Positions 36,552-49,900 of a DNA stretch of 64,000 nt are shown here, in pieces. Positions within the stretch are counted from its first letter, which is position 1. Each line of letters begins with the position of its first letter. The position numbers were made by a program, and so were the translations under genes. Under the pieces are notes generated by a model. That model was not told the origin of the DNA, made no database searches, and was given only the letters and a program-made list of their open reading frames with translations. Source of the DNA: Tipula vernalis (taxonomy: Eukaryota; Arthropoda; Insecta; Diptera; Tipulidae); assembly GCA_958295665.1 (NCBI GenBank), contig OY282560.1:310229236-310293235 (forward strand), in the 5' to 3' direction.

Positions 36552-37983
36552 ATGGATGAAACAAACAAGGAAACTAATACCCTAGGTGGCAGACATGATG
36601 TTCAGGAAAATCTACTCTCTCCGGAGGTCGGTCCCATGGATTCTAGGGGGGACCAAACATTGCTACATTATTCTAATGATACCAAAAATAAGCTAAGCGA
36701 TATCAACGCTCAAAAGAGTAACGAGGAAGAACTTTCATTCCGAAAGGGCTCCATTACAATCAGATCACCAATCCAAAAAATATTTGCAAACAACGCAATA
36801 TCCACTGAAAAAGTAACTTCATTATCAGAACAAATGCCGAGTGCATCAACAAATATTATAAACAGCGAGGAGCTGTTAAATAAATTTCAAAAAATGGAGA
36901 AACTAATCGCGCAGCTGAGCAATGAAGTTGCTGAACTTAAGAGAGAAAACTCTACACTAAAAGAAAAGGTTAAAAATAGCATGGCTAAGGATTCAGCACG
37001 AGTTAACAATCTTTCTCCCAACCATATTCAGCCATCATCCAGTCAACATGAACATTCAAATAATTCCAACTGGTTGCTGCGGCAATTTTCAGTTTTTCAA
37101 CAGAATAATAGATTCAGTGCTCTGAGTCAAGAGGATTATTGCACAGATGAGGAAGAACTGGAAAAAGAAGTTTCCGGTGCTGATAACAGAAATGCTAGGA
37201 AACGCAGGCGCACAAAAACGAAAACTCCTCCAAAAAATACTACACAAATTGTGATCAATAACACTGAACAGAAAAACCCAAAAATACCACTGCCTCCACC
37301 CATTAACGTGAGCAATATCAAAAATTTCGAACTTAATAAAAACCACTAGTGAATCAACTAATTTTAAGGCGCTTTCAAATAGTGACATTAAAATTACATT
37401 TCAAAATGAAAATGATTACAGAAATGCCAAAAAATTACTGGAAGAATTAAAAAAAGAACCCAGCAACCAATCAGAACATATGGAATATCACACCTATCAG
37501 CTGAAGAGCGAAAAGGCTTATAGAGTACCATCTTCCATTAGTCACGATGTAATTGAAGCAGACTTGAAAAAATGGGACATGAAGTCGCAGGTATTATTAA
37601 CATATACAAAATGGTCACAACTAATGGTGTAAAAGACAGGAAACATTTTCCATTGTTTTACATCGACTTAAAACAAAAATACAACAATAAAGAAGTATAC
37701 AACATCAAGAAACTTGCGTACTGTATAGTTAATATTGAGCCACCTAACAAGACAAGGGACATTCCACAATATACGAATTGTCAACAACTTGGACATACCA
37801 AGAGTTTTTGCTATCGTCAAACCAAATGCGTTACATGTGCTGGAGATCATCACACATGTGATGATTTCATGTGCTGTTTGTCAACAACAAGGACATACTG
37901 CAAATTATAAAGGATGCAGTGTATATCAGAACAAAATTAAAAGTCAACAGAATAATAGAACAAGAGTAGTACAGCGATTATAA
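36552..37983 (+). pseudogene. Jockey-type LINE 2 gag
   Basis: ATG 36552 opens a 265-residue frame: a polar N-terminus, a predicted coiled-coil (about residues 105-145, with LNKFQKMEKLIAQLSNEVAE then LKRENSTLKEKVK), a basic patch (ARKRRRTKTKTPPK) and the PPPINVSNI block, ending at 37349 through a frameshift. The RNA-binding region continues in another frame (about 37330-37600). Zinc-knuckle-like Cys/His clusters at about 37760-37920 (QYTNCQQLGHTKSFCYRQTK, CVTCAGDHHTC) are spread over two frames. Broken gag. Confidence 0.8.
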
Positions 37984-38142
37984 ACCAAAGCTGCTAAACC
38001 ACAAACAACAATCACATAGAAGACTTTGAAATTATTAAAAAGCTTAGTGAAATTTAACAGACACTTAGTCACTTAACAGAAAGGGTGGCAAAACAAGAAA
38101 TTAATTTCTATCCGCCTAGCAAAAAAAGTCAGCATACACACA

Positions 38143-40738
38143 AATGATTAACTCGTTCCTACGCGTTGTAACTTGGAACGCTCAACCAACGAGCCCAAGA
38201 ACTGGAAATATTTCTCCATACAAACAACATAGATATTGCACTTATTTCAGAAACGCACTTCTCCAACAAAAGCTTTTTCAGAATAAAGGGATTTAATTCC
38301 TACTGGACAACCCATCCTAGTGAAAGAGCCAAAGGTGGTTCAGCTGTACTAATCAAAACTAATATCAAACATAATCAAAAAGAGGATATTCGAGAAAGCT
38401 ACATGCAAACAACTATTATCTCAATCCAATATAATGGCGCAGATCTAAATATTGCGGCAGCATACTGTCCTCCACGGCATACACCAACGAAGTTACAATT
38501 TAATAACGTCTTTAATAAGCTCGGTCCAAGATTTATTATTGGAGGGGACTATAATATAAAACATACAGCTTGGGGTTCCAGGCTAATTTCTCCTGGGAAA
38601 GGAAATGCTTTGTTCAATGCCATTCATGAAAACAAATGTGAATATCTGTCTCCAAGGGGGCCAACGTATTGGCCAACGGATGCAGGAAAAATACCAGATC
38701 TGCTTGATTTCTTCATCATAAAAGGTATTTTATCCAGTTACACTAGAGTCGAAGGAATTAACGACTTAACATCTGATCACATTCCTGTACTGTTGACAGT
38801 AAGCGCTATAGTCATCAAGAAAAATAAAAAGCAAAACCTTACTAATAGATTCACGGATTGGGATCTCTTCAGAGAAAAACTGGAAGAGCTAGTTGAATTA
38901 AAAGTTAGTATTAAAAGTAATGAAGAATTGGAACAACAAACAAACAATTTCATTGAATACACTCGTATGGCCGCCAGTCTAGCTACTCCAGAATTAAAGG
39001 ACAAAGCGGAGATTAAAATCAAGGAAAGGAGAAAGGTAAGGAGAATATGGCATCTCACCAGAAATCCCGCTGATAAAACCACCTTCAATCGAATAAGTAA
39101 CAAAGTCAATAGGCTAATCAAAAGCTTCAAACAGGATTGCTTCGACAACTACTTAAGCGGGCTAGGTCCAGAAATGGATAAGGACTACTCGTTATGAAAA
39201 GCAACCAGAAAATTTAAACGACCTGTAGTTCGAGTACCACCTATAAGAAATGCTCAAGGCAATTGGGTTCGACATGACAAAGAAAAAGCGGAACTCTTTG
39301 CTCAACACCTAGCAACAGTGTTTCAACCCCATGACATTCAATCCAACATTGACGTAACACCTGTCTATCAACCAAATCAGGATTTTAAAAGGGTCACGCC
39401 AAAGCAAATTGCTGAAGAAATCGACAAAAGTCTTAGTCAAAAAAAGGCACCAGGAATTGATGAAATATCACCGGGTCTATTCAAGGAACTTCCACGCAAA
39501 GCAATCATCATGATCATATACTTATTTAATGCCTGTAATTAAACGGTCCGAATAATTATGTTGAAGAAACCAGGTAAACCAGATGAAGAAGTAGCATCAT
39601 ACAGACCAATTTCACTGCTTCCGACCTTATCAAACTGTTTGAAAAACTACTACCAAAACGTCTAAAGTCAATGGTAAACGTTCCTGATTTTCAATTTGGA
39701 TTCAGGAATAACCACTCCACAATAGATCAAGTCCATCGAATAACTACGGTACTAGAGCAAGCGTTAGAAGAAAAGAAATATTGCCCCGCCGTATTTCTGG
39801 ATGTATCTCAGGCCTTTGATAGGGTTTGGCACGAGGGATTGACATTCAAGATGAGCAAAATGCTACCACAAAACTATTGCCAGCTGCTTGAATCATACCT
39901 CTCTGATCGCCAATTCAGAGTCATCCATGAAGAAACATGTTCTGACTTTTATCCAACGCTAGAAGGAGTTCCGCAGGGAAGCGTATTGGGACCCCTCCTC
40001 TACCTTATCTACACTGCGGACATACCTACAACGAATAAAACATTCATCGGCACGTTCGCTGACGACACTGTAATTATGTCAGTAGAAGAATCACAACCAA
40101 GAGCAGTGGAAAATCTTCAACGAGCAATGAACAACGTTACTAAATGGACAATTGACTGGAAAATAGTGCTTAATGAGCTCAAATCAACCCATGTGACATT
40201 TACACTCCGACACAAAAATAACAGTCTACACATATACCTCAATGGGGTGCAAATGCCGCAGGCTGAATCGGCTAAACACCTTGGTCTGCATTTAGATTCA
40301 AGGCTCAACTGGAAACATCATGTGAGACAAAAAGCTGAACAGATACGATTAAAACAACGTCAAATGTACTGGTTAATTGGGCATCATTCCAAAATGAACC
40401 TGTATTGCAAAAGACTAGTCTACCAGATTATCTTCAAACCAATATGGATGTATGGTGCGCAGCTATGGCGTTGTACTCATAAATCCAATAGAGACATTAT
40501 ACAACGTAGCCAAAATAAATTTCTTCGAATGGTCACCAACGCTTACCGATTTGTGACTAACAGGGAAATACACAATGATCTAAAAATACAATTGATAGAC
40601 GACGTCATCCACGAATGTGCCATTAAACATGAGAAGAGGCTTCTTAACCACACCAACGTTGAGGCCGTACAACTACTGGACAGTACAAACGAAATAAGGC
40701 GGCTCAAACGAATCAAACCACATGAGCTAACCGTATGA
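38143..40738 (+). pseudogene. Jockey-type LINE 2 pol (endonuclease and reverse transcriptase)
   Basis: Starts near 38143 (MINSFLRVVTWNAQPTSPR), frameshifts almost at once, then 38403-39197 carries most of the endonuclease (AAYCPPRHTP, FIIGGDYNIKHTAWGSR, LTSDHIPVLLTVSA). A stop ends that frame at DYSL (39195). RT fragments follow at 39318-39542, after which about 30 codons are broken (39540-39670: LKKPGKPDEEVASYRPISLL in shifted frames). The 355-residue frame 39671-40738 keeps QFGFRNNHSTIDQVHRIT, FLDVSQAFDRVWHEGL, GVPQGSVLGPLLYLIYT and the catalytic TFADDTV (about 40050-40068). Confidence 0.87.
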
Positions 40739-40902
40739 ATATTATATCTTAAGGGAACTGGATACTGGTCCAGCAGACCCACACAAGTTTGTGCTTATCT
40801 CATAAGCACTAATGTCAACCTTACTGATGAATTAATAATGTTTAAGATTGGTATGGGTTTGATATGGCTACTAATCAATAAAGATGTTAAAAAAAAAAAT
40901 AA

Positions 40903-41345
40903 ACTTTTTGTATGTATTGTGTACATAAAAACGCTAAAAAATCTGAGTTTTCGAAAATTTTGTCAAAAATAGGTCAAAAACCTTAAATTGTGTACAAAAA
41001 ATGGCGAAAATTGTCAACATGTCGGAAACTGTCAAAAGCTGTGCATGTGATATTGTAAAAAAGACGAAATAAAATATTCTTATTGTTTCGTAAGCACATT
41101 ATTGAAATATACCGGTAAATTTAGAAACTGTTCTAACTGTTAAAACAGTTCTGAACGTAAATGAAGCTAACATTGTAAATATTTCGGTTTTTTTCGCTGC
41201 CAAAAAATTTCGAAAACAAAGGTTTTCGAAAACAAATCCTCCAATAATTCCCCATATTTGCTCCAGTTGGTCCTTCTAGAGTTCCTGAAGGCTTCCCGGG
41301 TAGCAGGGTGAATATCGAGGATATAGGTCTATTCAACGTAACATA
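40903..41345. other. AT-rich spacer
   Basis: No gene recognised. It contains loosely repeated TGTCAAAA / TTTTCGAAAA words (40950-41040 and 41200-41240), nothing more. Confidence 0.4.
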
Positions 41346-41735
41346 AACAGACATAATTTAAAAAGCCAGTTGTACCACGATAGAGACAACATCAAAGAAC
41401 GCCATTTCAATGCAGGTGATAACGTATGGGTGCGAACAGACAATGATACGAAATCGAACCCTGGGACAATCACACAGCAAAATAACAGATGGTCATACAG
41501 CGTTGCATTTCCTGATCAAACCACCAAACGCAGACATGCAGATGCAATCCGAGAAGGACAGAGCCCGCCGACTGCGGCATTAGATAGCAGCCCACACCAA
41601 CTACAAGGATCCGCAACAGGTTTCGGTAACTGGGTCCGAACCAACAACGGCAACAGTAGATCCAACTCCAGTTATTCGACGAAGCCAACGTCCACATAGG
41701 GCACCAGTGCGTTTGGATTTGTGATCGCAGTACTC
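41346..41735 (+). pseudogene. Gypsy-type LTR retrotransposon integrase tail fragment
   Basis: Reads LYHDRDNIKERHFNAGDNVW, then VRTDNDTKSNPGTITQQNNR, W-S-Y-S-V, ending in another frame with RRSQRPHRAPVRLDL-stop (41677-41724). This is the integrase C-terminal domain (GDxVWVR ... PGTI ... Y.V) and the arginine/proline-rich end found in insect gypsy-type elements. One frameshift near 41650. Neither the catalytic core nor an LTR is present, so this is an isolated 3' piece. Confidence 0.7.
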
Positions 41736-42119
41736 AACTGTGCAGTTTTAAAGTATTAAACGTACTCTTTTTAGTTTTGAAAGTAGTATGTTAGGTTAGA
41801 GTTTTTCCAGTACACGAACAGACGCATGTAATTCTAAGTATCACAATTATTATTTTAATCTACGAACAATATCTTGTTTAGAAACACTAAACATAACAAT
41901 TACGTTATGGGTTATTCCTTGTGCCAAGCCTGTACTATACATTTGATTATGAGACAGTCTAAATGTGAGATTCTACATTGATTCTTATGAAATTCAGGAA
42001 TATGGGGAATTAGGAAGGAACTCGATTATTTCTTAACTCATAAACATAACGGTGGATAAACAATTCTTTCTTTTCACGGATACTTGGTTTACTCAGTACA
42101 TTCAATAAAAACCAGTCAA

Positions 42120-42810
42120 ATATAGAATAAAAGCTTTCTGGGCTTGGAATGCTAAAAATGTCTGTCCTTTACAAGGACAGCTATATACTGAGAGGCCAGC
42201 AGATGGCCCTCACCAAATTAATGAGGGTGAGCGAGGGTACTGTTCTGGATTTGGTGAGTTTATACGAAAGATCTGGAAGGAACGTTACAACAGACAATTT
42301 TTTAATCAGTTTGCAGTTGGCTAGAAATCTGAGTTCTTGTTTGATGTTTGACCGTTTTTGCATTCATTAAAGTTGAGACTATGTGTTCATATATGTAACA
42401 CTAAAGGGAAAACCAGAAATCATAAAATATTATAACCAAACTAAAGAAGCGGTTGACACGATGGATAAAATGCTTAGTGAGTACACCATGAAACAAAGGA
42501 CGCAGCGTTGGCATCTGTTATTTTTTTATAATATGATCGATGTTATCGCTTTAGCGCAGCTTATCGGCAACATAACCCGAGATTTGAGGCGAAGGATCAA
42601 CGAAGAAAGTTCCTAAAAGACTTTGCTTATCAATTATGTTTGCTCTTAAGGATCTCGTCGTGTTGTCGGCAGCTGCTATATCTGCTGGAAATTAAACCTG
42701 AAACAAAGGAAAACGCGAAAATCTTCTGTTTCTTGCATAAAAGCTGTTTGTGATGAGCATAGTGTTCCAAAAACGACATGTATTTACTGTAATCAAGCTA
42801 CCTAAATGTT
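42120..42810 (+). pseudogene. Second piggyBac-type transposase relic
   Basis: About 42132-42320 reads FWAWNAKNVCPLQGQLYTER and, after a frameshift, LDLVSLYERSGRNVTTDNFL, the catalytic-Asp region of piggyBac transposases. An internal deletion follows, then GKPEIIKYYNQTKEAVDTMD and QRTQRWHLLFFYNMIDVIAL (42411-42545), and a Cys-rich end (CDEHSVPKTTCIYCNQAT, about 42750-42805). It differs in sequence from the relic at 7323-8865, so it is another family. Dead copy. Confidence 0.8.
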
Positions 42811-42984
42811 TACTTTCCACCTGCCGGATACAGGTTAAATACGGGGTCGATCTTACCGCTCTGACAGCAATCATACTCGAAAAACATAACACAAAAATTA
42901 AAGCGAAGGATTGTCGAGACTGTTTTCTAATTGTACTTCATTCCGTAAATCATCTTGATTGTTCCATCCTTATTGGTCAGAACA

Positions 42985-43310
42985 TAATCTAACAATCATT
43001 TTAGGATCACATTTCCATCGTACATTTTGAATTCCATCATAATCGGTTAGGAAATAACCGAGTTCCTTCACATATTCCAGAACTTTTCCTAAATATCATT
43101 TTAGAATTCCATTTTTATCGCACATGCCGACTTCAGAACATCGTCTAAGAATCATTTTAGGATGCCATTTTATGAATGTCTTTTATTGTACATTCTATTT
43201 GGCCATAATCTAGAACTTCATTTAAATATTCCAGAACTTAATCTAAACATCCATTCTAACTAACCTTATTCCAGAGTTTCATCTAAAAATAATTGTAGGA
43301 TCTCATTGTC
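42985..43310. repeat. Minisatellite of about 107 bp (locus A)
   Basis: Recurring words CATATTCCAGAACTT, CATTTTAGGATC/GAATTCCATTT, and ATCATAATCGGTTAGGAAAT, in about three diverged units. The same unit is found at 52450-53160 and 56840-56985. Confidence 0.75.
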
Positions 43311-43953
43311 ATGCTTCGCTTTTAAATTTGGCCACCAAAATAACCACAAAGCTCCCCGCTTTTACTTCCACAGGTATCCGAAGGCTAAGCACACCATCGT
43401 ACATAATATTCCATAACAATGGGGCCTGCACGGAATAGCAATTGTCATTGGTATTCTCGTTTCTCTCTCTACATTATCGACTTGAATGTGTCTTCGATAT
43501 CGAAAATTTACAAACCTTCCATCAAACAAACGTTTTGAATTAAAACAAATCACTATTTAATAGTTAAAAACGGTTAATTAGTTAATTGTCTATATCTATG
43601 TATATGTATTGATTTTCAGGTTATTATAGATTAGTTTATTTTCGAGGAAAGAAATTGTTATCGCGTGGTGGAAGGGAAACTAAGCTGCGACTGAGTTGAT
43701 AGAGCCTTGAGACATAAAACGAAACATTTTATGTACTGGTTAGCATTCTTCAGTTTCATTTTGTCCGTTAATGAACAACTATAAAATATTCAACTTGTGT
43801 TTTCGATTTGCGATTTATAATAAGCGCATAAATTCCATTGCAGTATGTATAGCACCTAACTATTGTATAAAGCACTTAAAATAAAAACAAACCAGATTTG
43901 TAAATTAACTTTTTTACCACAACGTTTTCTTTTATTTTTCTTTTTTTTTTCAG
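43311..43953. other. Upstream region and leader intron end of the chitinase gene
   Basis: No coding sequence. A polypyrimidine tract ending TTTTTTTTTTCAG at 43953 is a strong 3' splice site immediately before GAAATG, so the chitinase has at least one upstream non-coding exon that I could not place. Confidence 0.6.
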
Positions 43954-43956
43954 GAA

Positions 43957-46900
43957 ATGAAAGTACACCGGTTTTGGATTTTAACATTAATTTGTTTTAC
44001 GATAATTCCAAGTTCAATTGCAGATGATCCAAAAATTGTATGTTACTACACAAACTGGAGTATCTATCGGCCGGGCAATGCAAAATATAGCCCGCAAAAT
44101 ATTAATCCATATTTGTGCACGCATTTGATATACGCATTTGGTGGTTTCACCAAAGACAACACACTGCAACCATTTGATAAGTATCAAGATATAGAAAAGG
44201 GGGGATATGCCAAATTTACCGGCCTCAAGACATACAATAAAAATTTAAAAACTCTGTTAGCCATTGGTGGTTGGAATGAAGGATCAGCCAGATTTTCGCC
44301 ACTAGTTGGGAATTCGGAGAGAAGACGTGAATTTGTTAAGAATACAGTAAAATATTTGCGGCAAAATCATTTCGATGGACTGGATTTGGATTGGGAATAT
44401 CCAACGTTTCGAGATGGTGGGAAATCCAAGGATCGTGCGAATTATGCACAACTTGTGCAAGAGCTTAGTGAAGAATTTGATAGGGAATCATCGAAAACAG
44501 GAAGAACAAGGTAATTCGATAAGGTTACTAAGAGATTACGAATTTTTATAAAAATGTATAATTTTATTTCAGACTACTATTAACCCTAGCAATACCGGCT
44601 GGTGTCGATAAAATCGATAAAGGATATGATGTCATCAAATTAAATCAATATCTCGATTGGTTTAATGTATTAACATACGATTACCATGATTCTTTCGAGC
44701 CATCCACGAATCACCATGCACCACTCTTTCCGCTAGAAGAAGATAATGAGTACAACTACGATAATGAATTGAATATTGTAAGTGAATATATGATTAAAAT
44801 TTTTTAGTGAGCCCTAATTGAGTCATATTAGGATTACAGCGTAAAACATCTTATCAATGCTGGTGCAGATCGACAAAAGTTGGTACTTGGTATACCGACA
44901 TACGGAAGATCTTACACACTATTTAATGCAGACGCAACAGATATTGGGGCACCGACTGATGGTCCCGGCGAACCAGGTGATGCAACAAGAGAGAAGGGTT
45001 TTCTAGCATATTACGAGGTAAGACTAAAATTTGTATGTTAAATAAAATTATTAACTTTACTTGGTAATTCAGATATGTCAAAATATTAAAAGTGATGACG
45101 AATGGACAGTTATGCATCCTAACGATAAGGCGATGGGTCCCTATTCCTACCGTAACGATCAGTGGATTAGTTATGATGACGAAAAAATGGCCAGAAAAAA
45201 AGCGATGTACGTAGCCGAAAATAATCTTGGCGGAATTATGTTTTGGTCAATAGATACAGACGATTTTCGAGGCACATGTACCGGTAAACCGTATCCACTT
45301 ATTGAGGCGGCGAAAGAAGGCCTGTTAGACGCGTTGGGAGTCAAAACAAATGAGCCAACGAGAAAAACGACGACAAGAAATAAAAATCGACCGAACACAC
45401 AACAAAAAAATCAAGCCTCAACCAGTTTCAAAGAAAATTTCAACAGACGACGAAGGCCTACCCCAAAACCAACCGTTAAACCAACTCAATCGTCTATAGT
45501 ATACAATTTAAAGACAACTACACCAGAACCACCAACCACACCAGATCCTGGAAGTGATTTTAAATGTGAAGAAGATGGCTTTTTCCCTCATCCGAGGGAT
45601 TGTAAAAAATATTTTTGGTGTTTGGATAGCGGCCCATCAAATCTTGGTATCGTAGCACATCAATTTACTTGTCCTTCCGGTTTGGTTTTCAATAAACAAG
45701 CAGACTCTTGTGATTACACAAGGAATGTTGTTTGTTCGAAAACAAATCCACCTACTACAAAAGCTCGCCCACCACCAACCACCACCTATAAGCCAACAAC
45801 AAAATTATTCACAACACAACGAACTACAACGAACATTCCGACGACAACACCTACTACACCGTCCTTCGATGACGATGATGATGATGAGGTATACGAATAC
45901 GAAAATGAAAATGCTGAACCCGAAAGAGACATTGAGGATCCAAAAGTAATAAAAGAATTAATCGATTTAATTCGAAAGGCAGGTGGACTAGAAGAATTGG
46001 AAAAACAATTAAAATTCACTGAAGAAATTTTACCAGAAACTGGCAACACTGACAAATTACCAACAACTCAATCCACATTTAGTAAATCGTTGTACGACAA
46101 ATTTTTAAAACGTAAACAACTAGAAAATCGTTTTGTAAATACGGAAGGTACCAACAAAGTAAAACCCGATAGTGAAGTTCACAATGAGAAGATTAATATT
46201 CCGAAAGTGGATAGTACACGGTACTCATCGGTCATTAGAAATAGTCGACCGAATTCTCAAATTGCGGGATTAGAAAATTTACCCGAGTTCGAAGGATTTT
46301 TGAAAGAAAAACCACAGTACGTTACGATACAAAGATTCCGAACGACTACAAATTCGAATGTGAAAATTGTAGATTCCGAAGAAACTGATAATGATGAAGA
46401 TGATGCTAGTGTTGAAACGTCGACCCGATCTGCCTTCCAGCCACAGTACGTAAATATACAAAGAAACAGATTTACAACACAATCGACGGTCCTGGACGAA
46501 GAAGATTCAGACGAATTTGGCCAAAGCCCTTTGGCAACCATCAGTGTTACGATTTCGCCTCAGTACACAACAATTAATAGACGCAGAAGACCAAATGTCA
46601 CGGATACAGTTGAAATATCTCCCATATCAGAGACAGATACAACGACTCAGGTTGTCGAAGTAACGAGTTTATTGAACGCTAGAACACAGACACGGTTAGC
46701 AAATTAAATATTTCATAAACACAGATTATTTTATAAATAACCAAATTTTTTTTAGGTATAAACCAATTAGTCGAACTACTTCAAAAATAGACTCGGAACC
46801 AGACACAACAAAAAAATATGTTGACAGCCGTGACGAAGAATTTGAAGTTTCAACTGAAACTGTTGCATTAAATATCGATACAAAGTATCAAAATATAAAT

Positions 46901-49900
46901 CGGAGAAATACAACATTAGCAGCAGTGCCAACAAAAGAAGATGAGATAATTGTTCCACAAACTACGGTACTCATAGCAGCAGAATATAGTGATGGCTATG
47001 TAATAACCACAACACAAAAAGAAACAACTCCAGAAACCACAGTTATTAATTTAAATAATAATAAGGACGAACTGATCACAAATCATAATCTAACGGATTA
47101 TAGTTTAACGACTCCGACCACTAGCTTTACGACCGATCATTCAAATGAAACATTTGATGGCCTGAATGATATTCAGAATACTCGTAACAAAACGGAAACA
47201 ACGGTGCAAGAAGAATCGGTTACGGTTGAAAACAACATAACTGAATTTGTAACGACACAACTATCTAGCCCAAGTCCATTTGAATTCCAAAAAGAACATA
47301 ATGAAGTTTCATTGAATCAAACACCGGCAACCGTCAAGGTGAGTCAATTAGACAAATAATTTTTTTTATTTCTAACAATTTCCTCTTGTTTAAATTATAA
47401 GCACAACAAAATATACAACAAGTAGATTAGAAATTACAAAACATGAACCGGAATTTACCGGACAGTTAAAACTTAACCAACAAAGATAATGATCGATCAA
47501 TCTAAGATTTGTTGTGCATGCAACTAACTTCCGTTAATGTCACATTGAAAAAAGGAATTGGTGTACCATGATGTATGCACTTAGACTTGTCAATGGTCAA
47601 CAAAAATCCTAAAAAATCATGATTAGTGGATGAACACATCAATCTCCTATTTCCTGTAAAAAAATTCCGGTCACCTGAAGGATAAATATCTTCGCGAGGT
47701 ATTTTCTGAAACTGGAGGGAATGGGATTAAATATTTAAATGACATTTTTTATCAATCAGTACGCCATCTCGCAACAGTCAGCATAATTAACGACAAAACG
47801 AAAAAAGCTTTCGGTTAGTGTCTTTGCTAAATGATCGCACAAAAACAACAGGCACAGGTTAACTCATCTAACTCTCAACTCAAACCATAAATCAATCAAT
47901 AACTGAACACCTATATCGCTTACTCAACCCTAACTCAATCTCCAACTCAACCTGCAACTCAATCTCCAACTTAATCTCAACCCAAATTCCAAACGGAATC
48001 ACCAAATCAACCTAAACCAAATCCTCCACCCAATCACCAATTCAACTCTAATGTCAAGTTTAAACCCAACACTCATCTCAATCCCCAACTTGAACTTGAA
48101 CTTTAATTCAATGTCCAACTCAATGCGTACCTCGATCCCCAAATCAATATGGTCCAAGAAGTAACTCAACTTAAGCTAACTTAAGCTAACCAAACTGAAC
48201 GCTCCAGATATGCAGACAGATAGATGGATTATTTTTTGTTTTGCTTTTTCGGTCTGGAAAACCTTACACACTCCGAGAAAAGTGGTTTTAGACAAAAAAA
48301 AAATGTTGACCAGCTTGTAACAGAATTTCAATAACTTTCAATTGATATTAAGGTTAATCGTGGCATATTTTGCTGAAAATAAAGTTAAATTGCACCCTAG
48401 GTTACGAATCACACTGTGGGCCCTTTAACCATACCAAAGAGATTTCTAATTTCAGTACAGTTCTTGTTGTCTAAAATCGGAGCTGAGACGCAAAACTGGA
48501 AACTGCTTTCGCTTGACTCCGATGTATGCAAAGAGTTTTGTCCCCTCTGTTGATGATAGGGTTAATTGTATTACTAGTTCAAACGATAATTGAACAGGTA
48601 AATCGTAAACAGTTTTACCCACAGACTTGATGCTGAATAAACACAATCGGCAATGATCAAAGTTTTCTGGTTGTGCGATACGACCGTGTTTTATTGCAGG
48701 TTGTACTACAGACCAACACATTATACTCATAATTAACCCTATGCGAGAATCACCCGCCGATTCGAATGAAACTTTACAAAGACGCGCGAGGCGGCTAACC
48801 CTGATTTAATGTAGAATCAAAGGCATCCAACAGGCGTACGACAGCATCAAGAGGAATTCGTTATAGAACGTATTGTCCTACTCGGGCCTACCGTCAAAAT
48901 TGATTTTAATGTGCCAACTTTTAATGGATGGCTCAATATGTAAGGTGCTAATAGGAGGCAAAATTTTGGATCCTTTCGAGATAACATAAGAAGTGCGGCA
49001 AGGAGACTCAATAGCTCCGACTCTCTTCAACCTATCATTGGAGTTTGTCATTCGTCAGCTTAATATGGCCAACCAATCCAGCTATTACCATACACTGACG
49101 ATATTTGCATTCTGAGTCGCAACATCATCTCGGCAAACACGTGGAGACTTCATTTCAGAAGATACACAATATGAAAAGGTGAATGAGCTTAAATACCTAG
49201 GATCACTGATCAATGAGCAAAACTCCGCTTCTGTGGACATTTTATCGTGGATCGCAACAGGTTACCGACCATTTTACGCCAATATCAAAATATTCAAGTT
49301 TCCTCATATATCGTGCAAAATAAAACTGAACATCTACAAAGCGCTGATAAGACTAGTTATCACATTAAAGAGGGAGCCACGTACAGAATGCGAATGAATC
49401 ACGAAATAAATCGATAAAGTCGACCTCATCGGATTCATAAAATCGTCAAGAGTAAGATGGCTTGGACACGTGCTTCGTTCACAAAATCGCACCACTAAAC
49501 AGACCTTGGAGTCGACACCAAGGAAAGTATGGCTGTAGAAAAATTTGTCATGCGAGTTGAGCATCTGGCGACAACACATGTTGTGTCACTTAGATCAACT
49601 TATTCATGATGTAAGTTTCATACTTAGCGGACCATTAGAACATTATTGGTTAACTGTTCAGCAAAATTCTGGATGTAATTGGCCTTATCTTCGGAATTCA
49701 ATTCTACACCGGTTCCAAGTCCGAAGAATCGATATAGATATTCGTACACTATTAAAACACTAAAGCAACCATTTATACGTTTTTACTACAATGTTCTATC
49801 GATGGCTACCCCTAGGAAAGTCCCGTTAACTGAACATAACCTCATACCGCATAACCTCTCCGCATTAAATCCTAATCGTTCAGTTTCGTATAACCCTCAA

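Larger units (their letters stand above)
36400..40902 (+). mobile_element. Jockey-type LINE 2, near full length
   Basis: Plus-strand element with a 5' leader of about 150 bp, gag (36552-37983), pol (38143-40738), a 3' UTR of about 145 bp and a poly(A) run at about 40890-40900. Same clade as the minus-strand element to its left (gag with PPPINVSNI, endonuclease-RT pol, no RNase H), but the two RTs differ at about half of their residues, so they are separate families. Several frameshifts and at least two stops; dead. Confidence 0.87.

Noticed and set aside
45710..46541. Alternative frames overlapping the chitinase tail
   Set aside because: Shadow frames of the long chitinase exon, whose own frame is fixed by splice phase and CBM14 cysteines.
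46695..46707. Chitinase ending at the TAA at 46705
   Set aside because: A phase-matched donor at 46695 and acceptor at 46755 continue the same kind of tail in the next exon, so the stop lies in an intron. An unspliced short isoform cannot be excluded.
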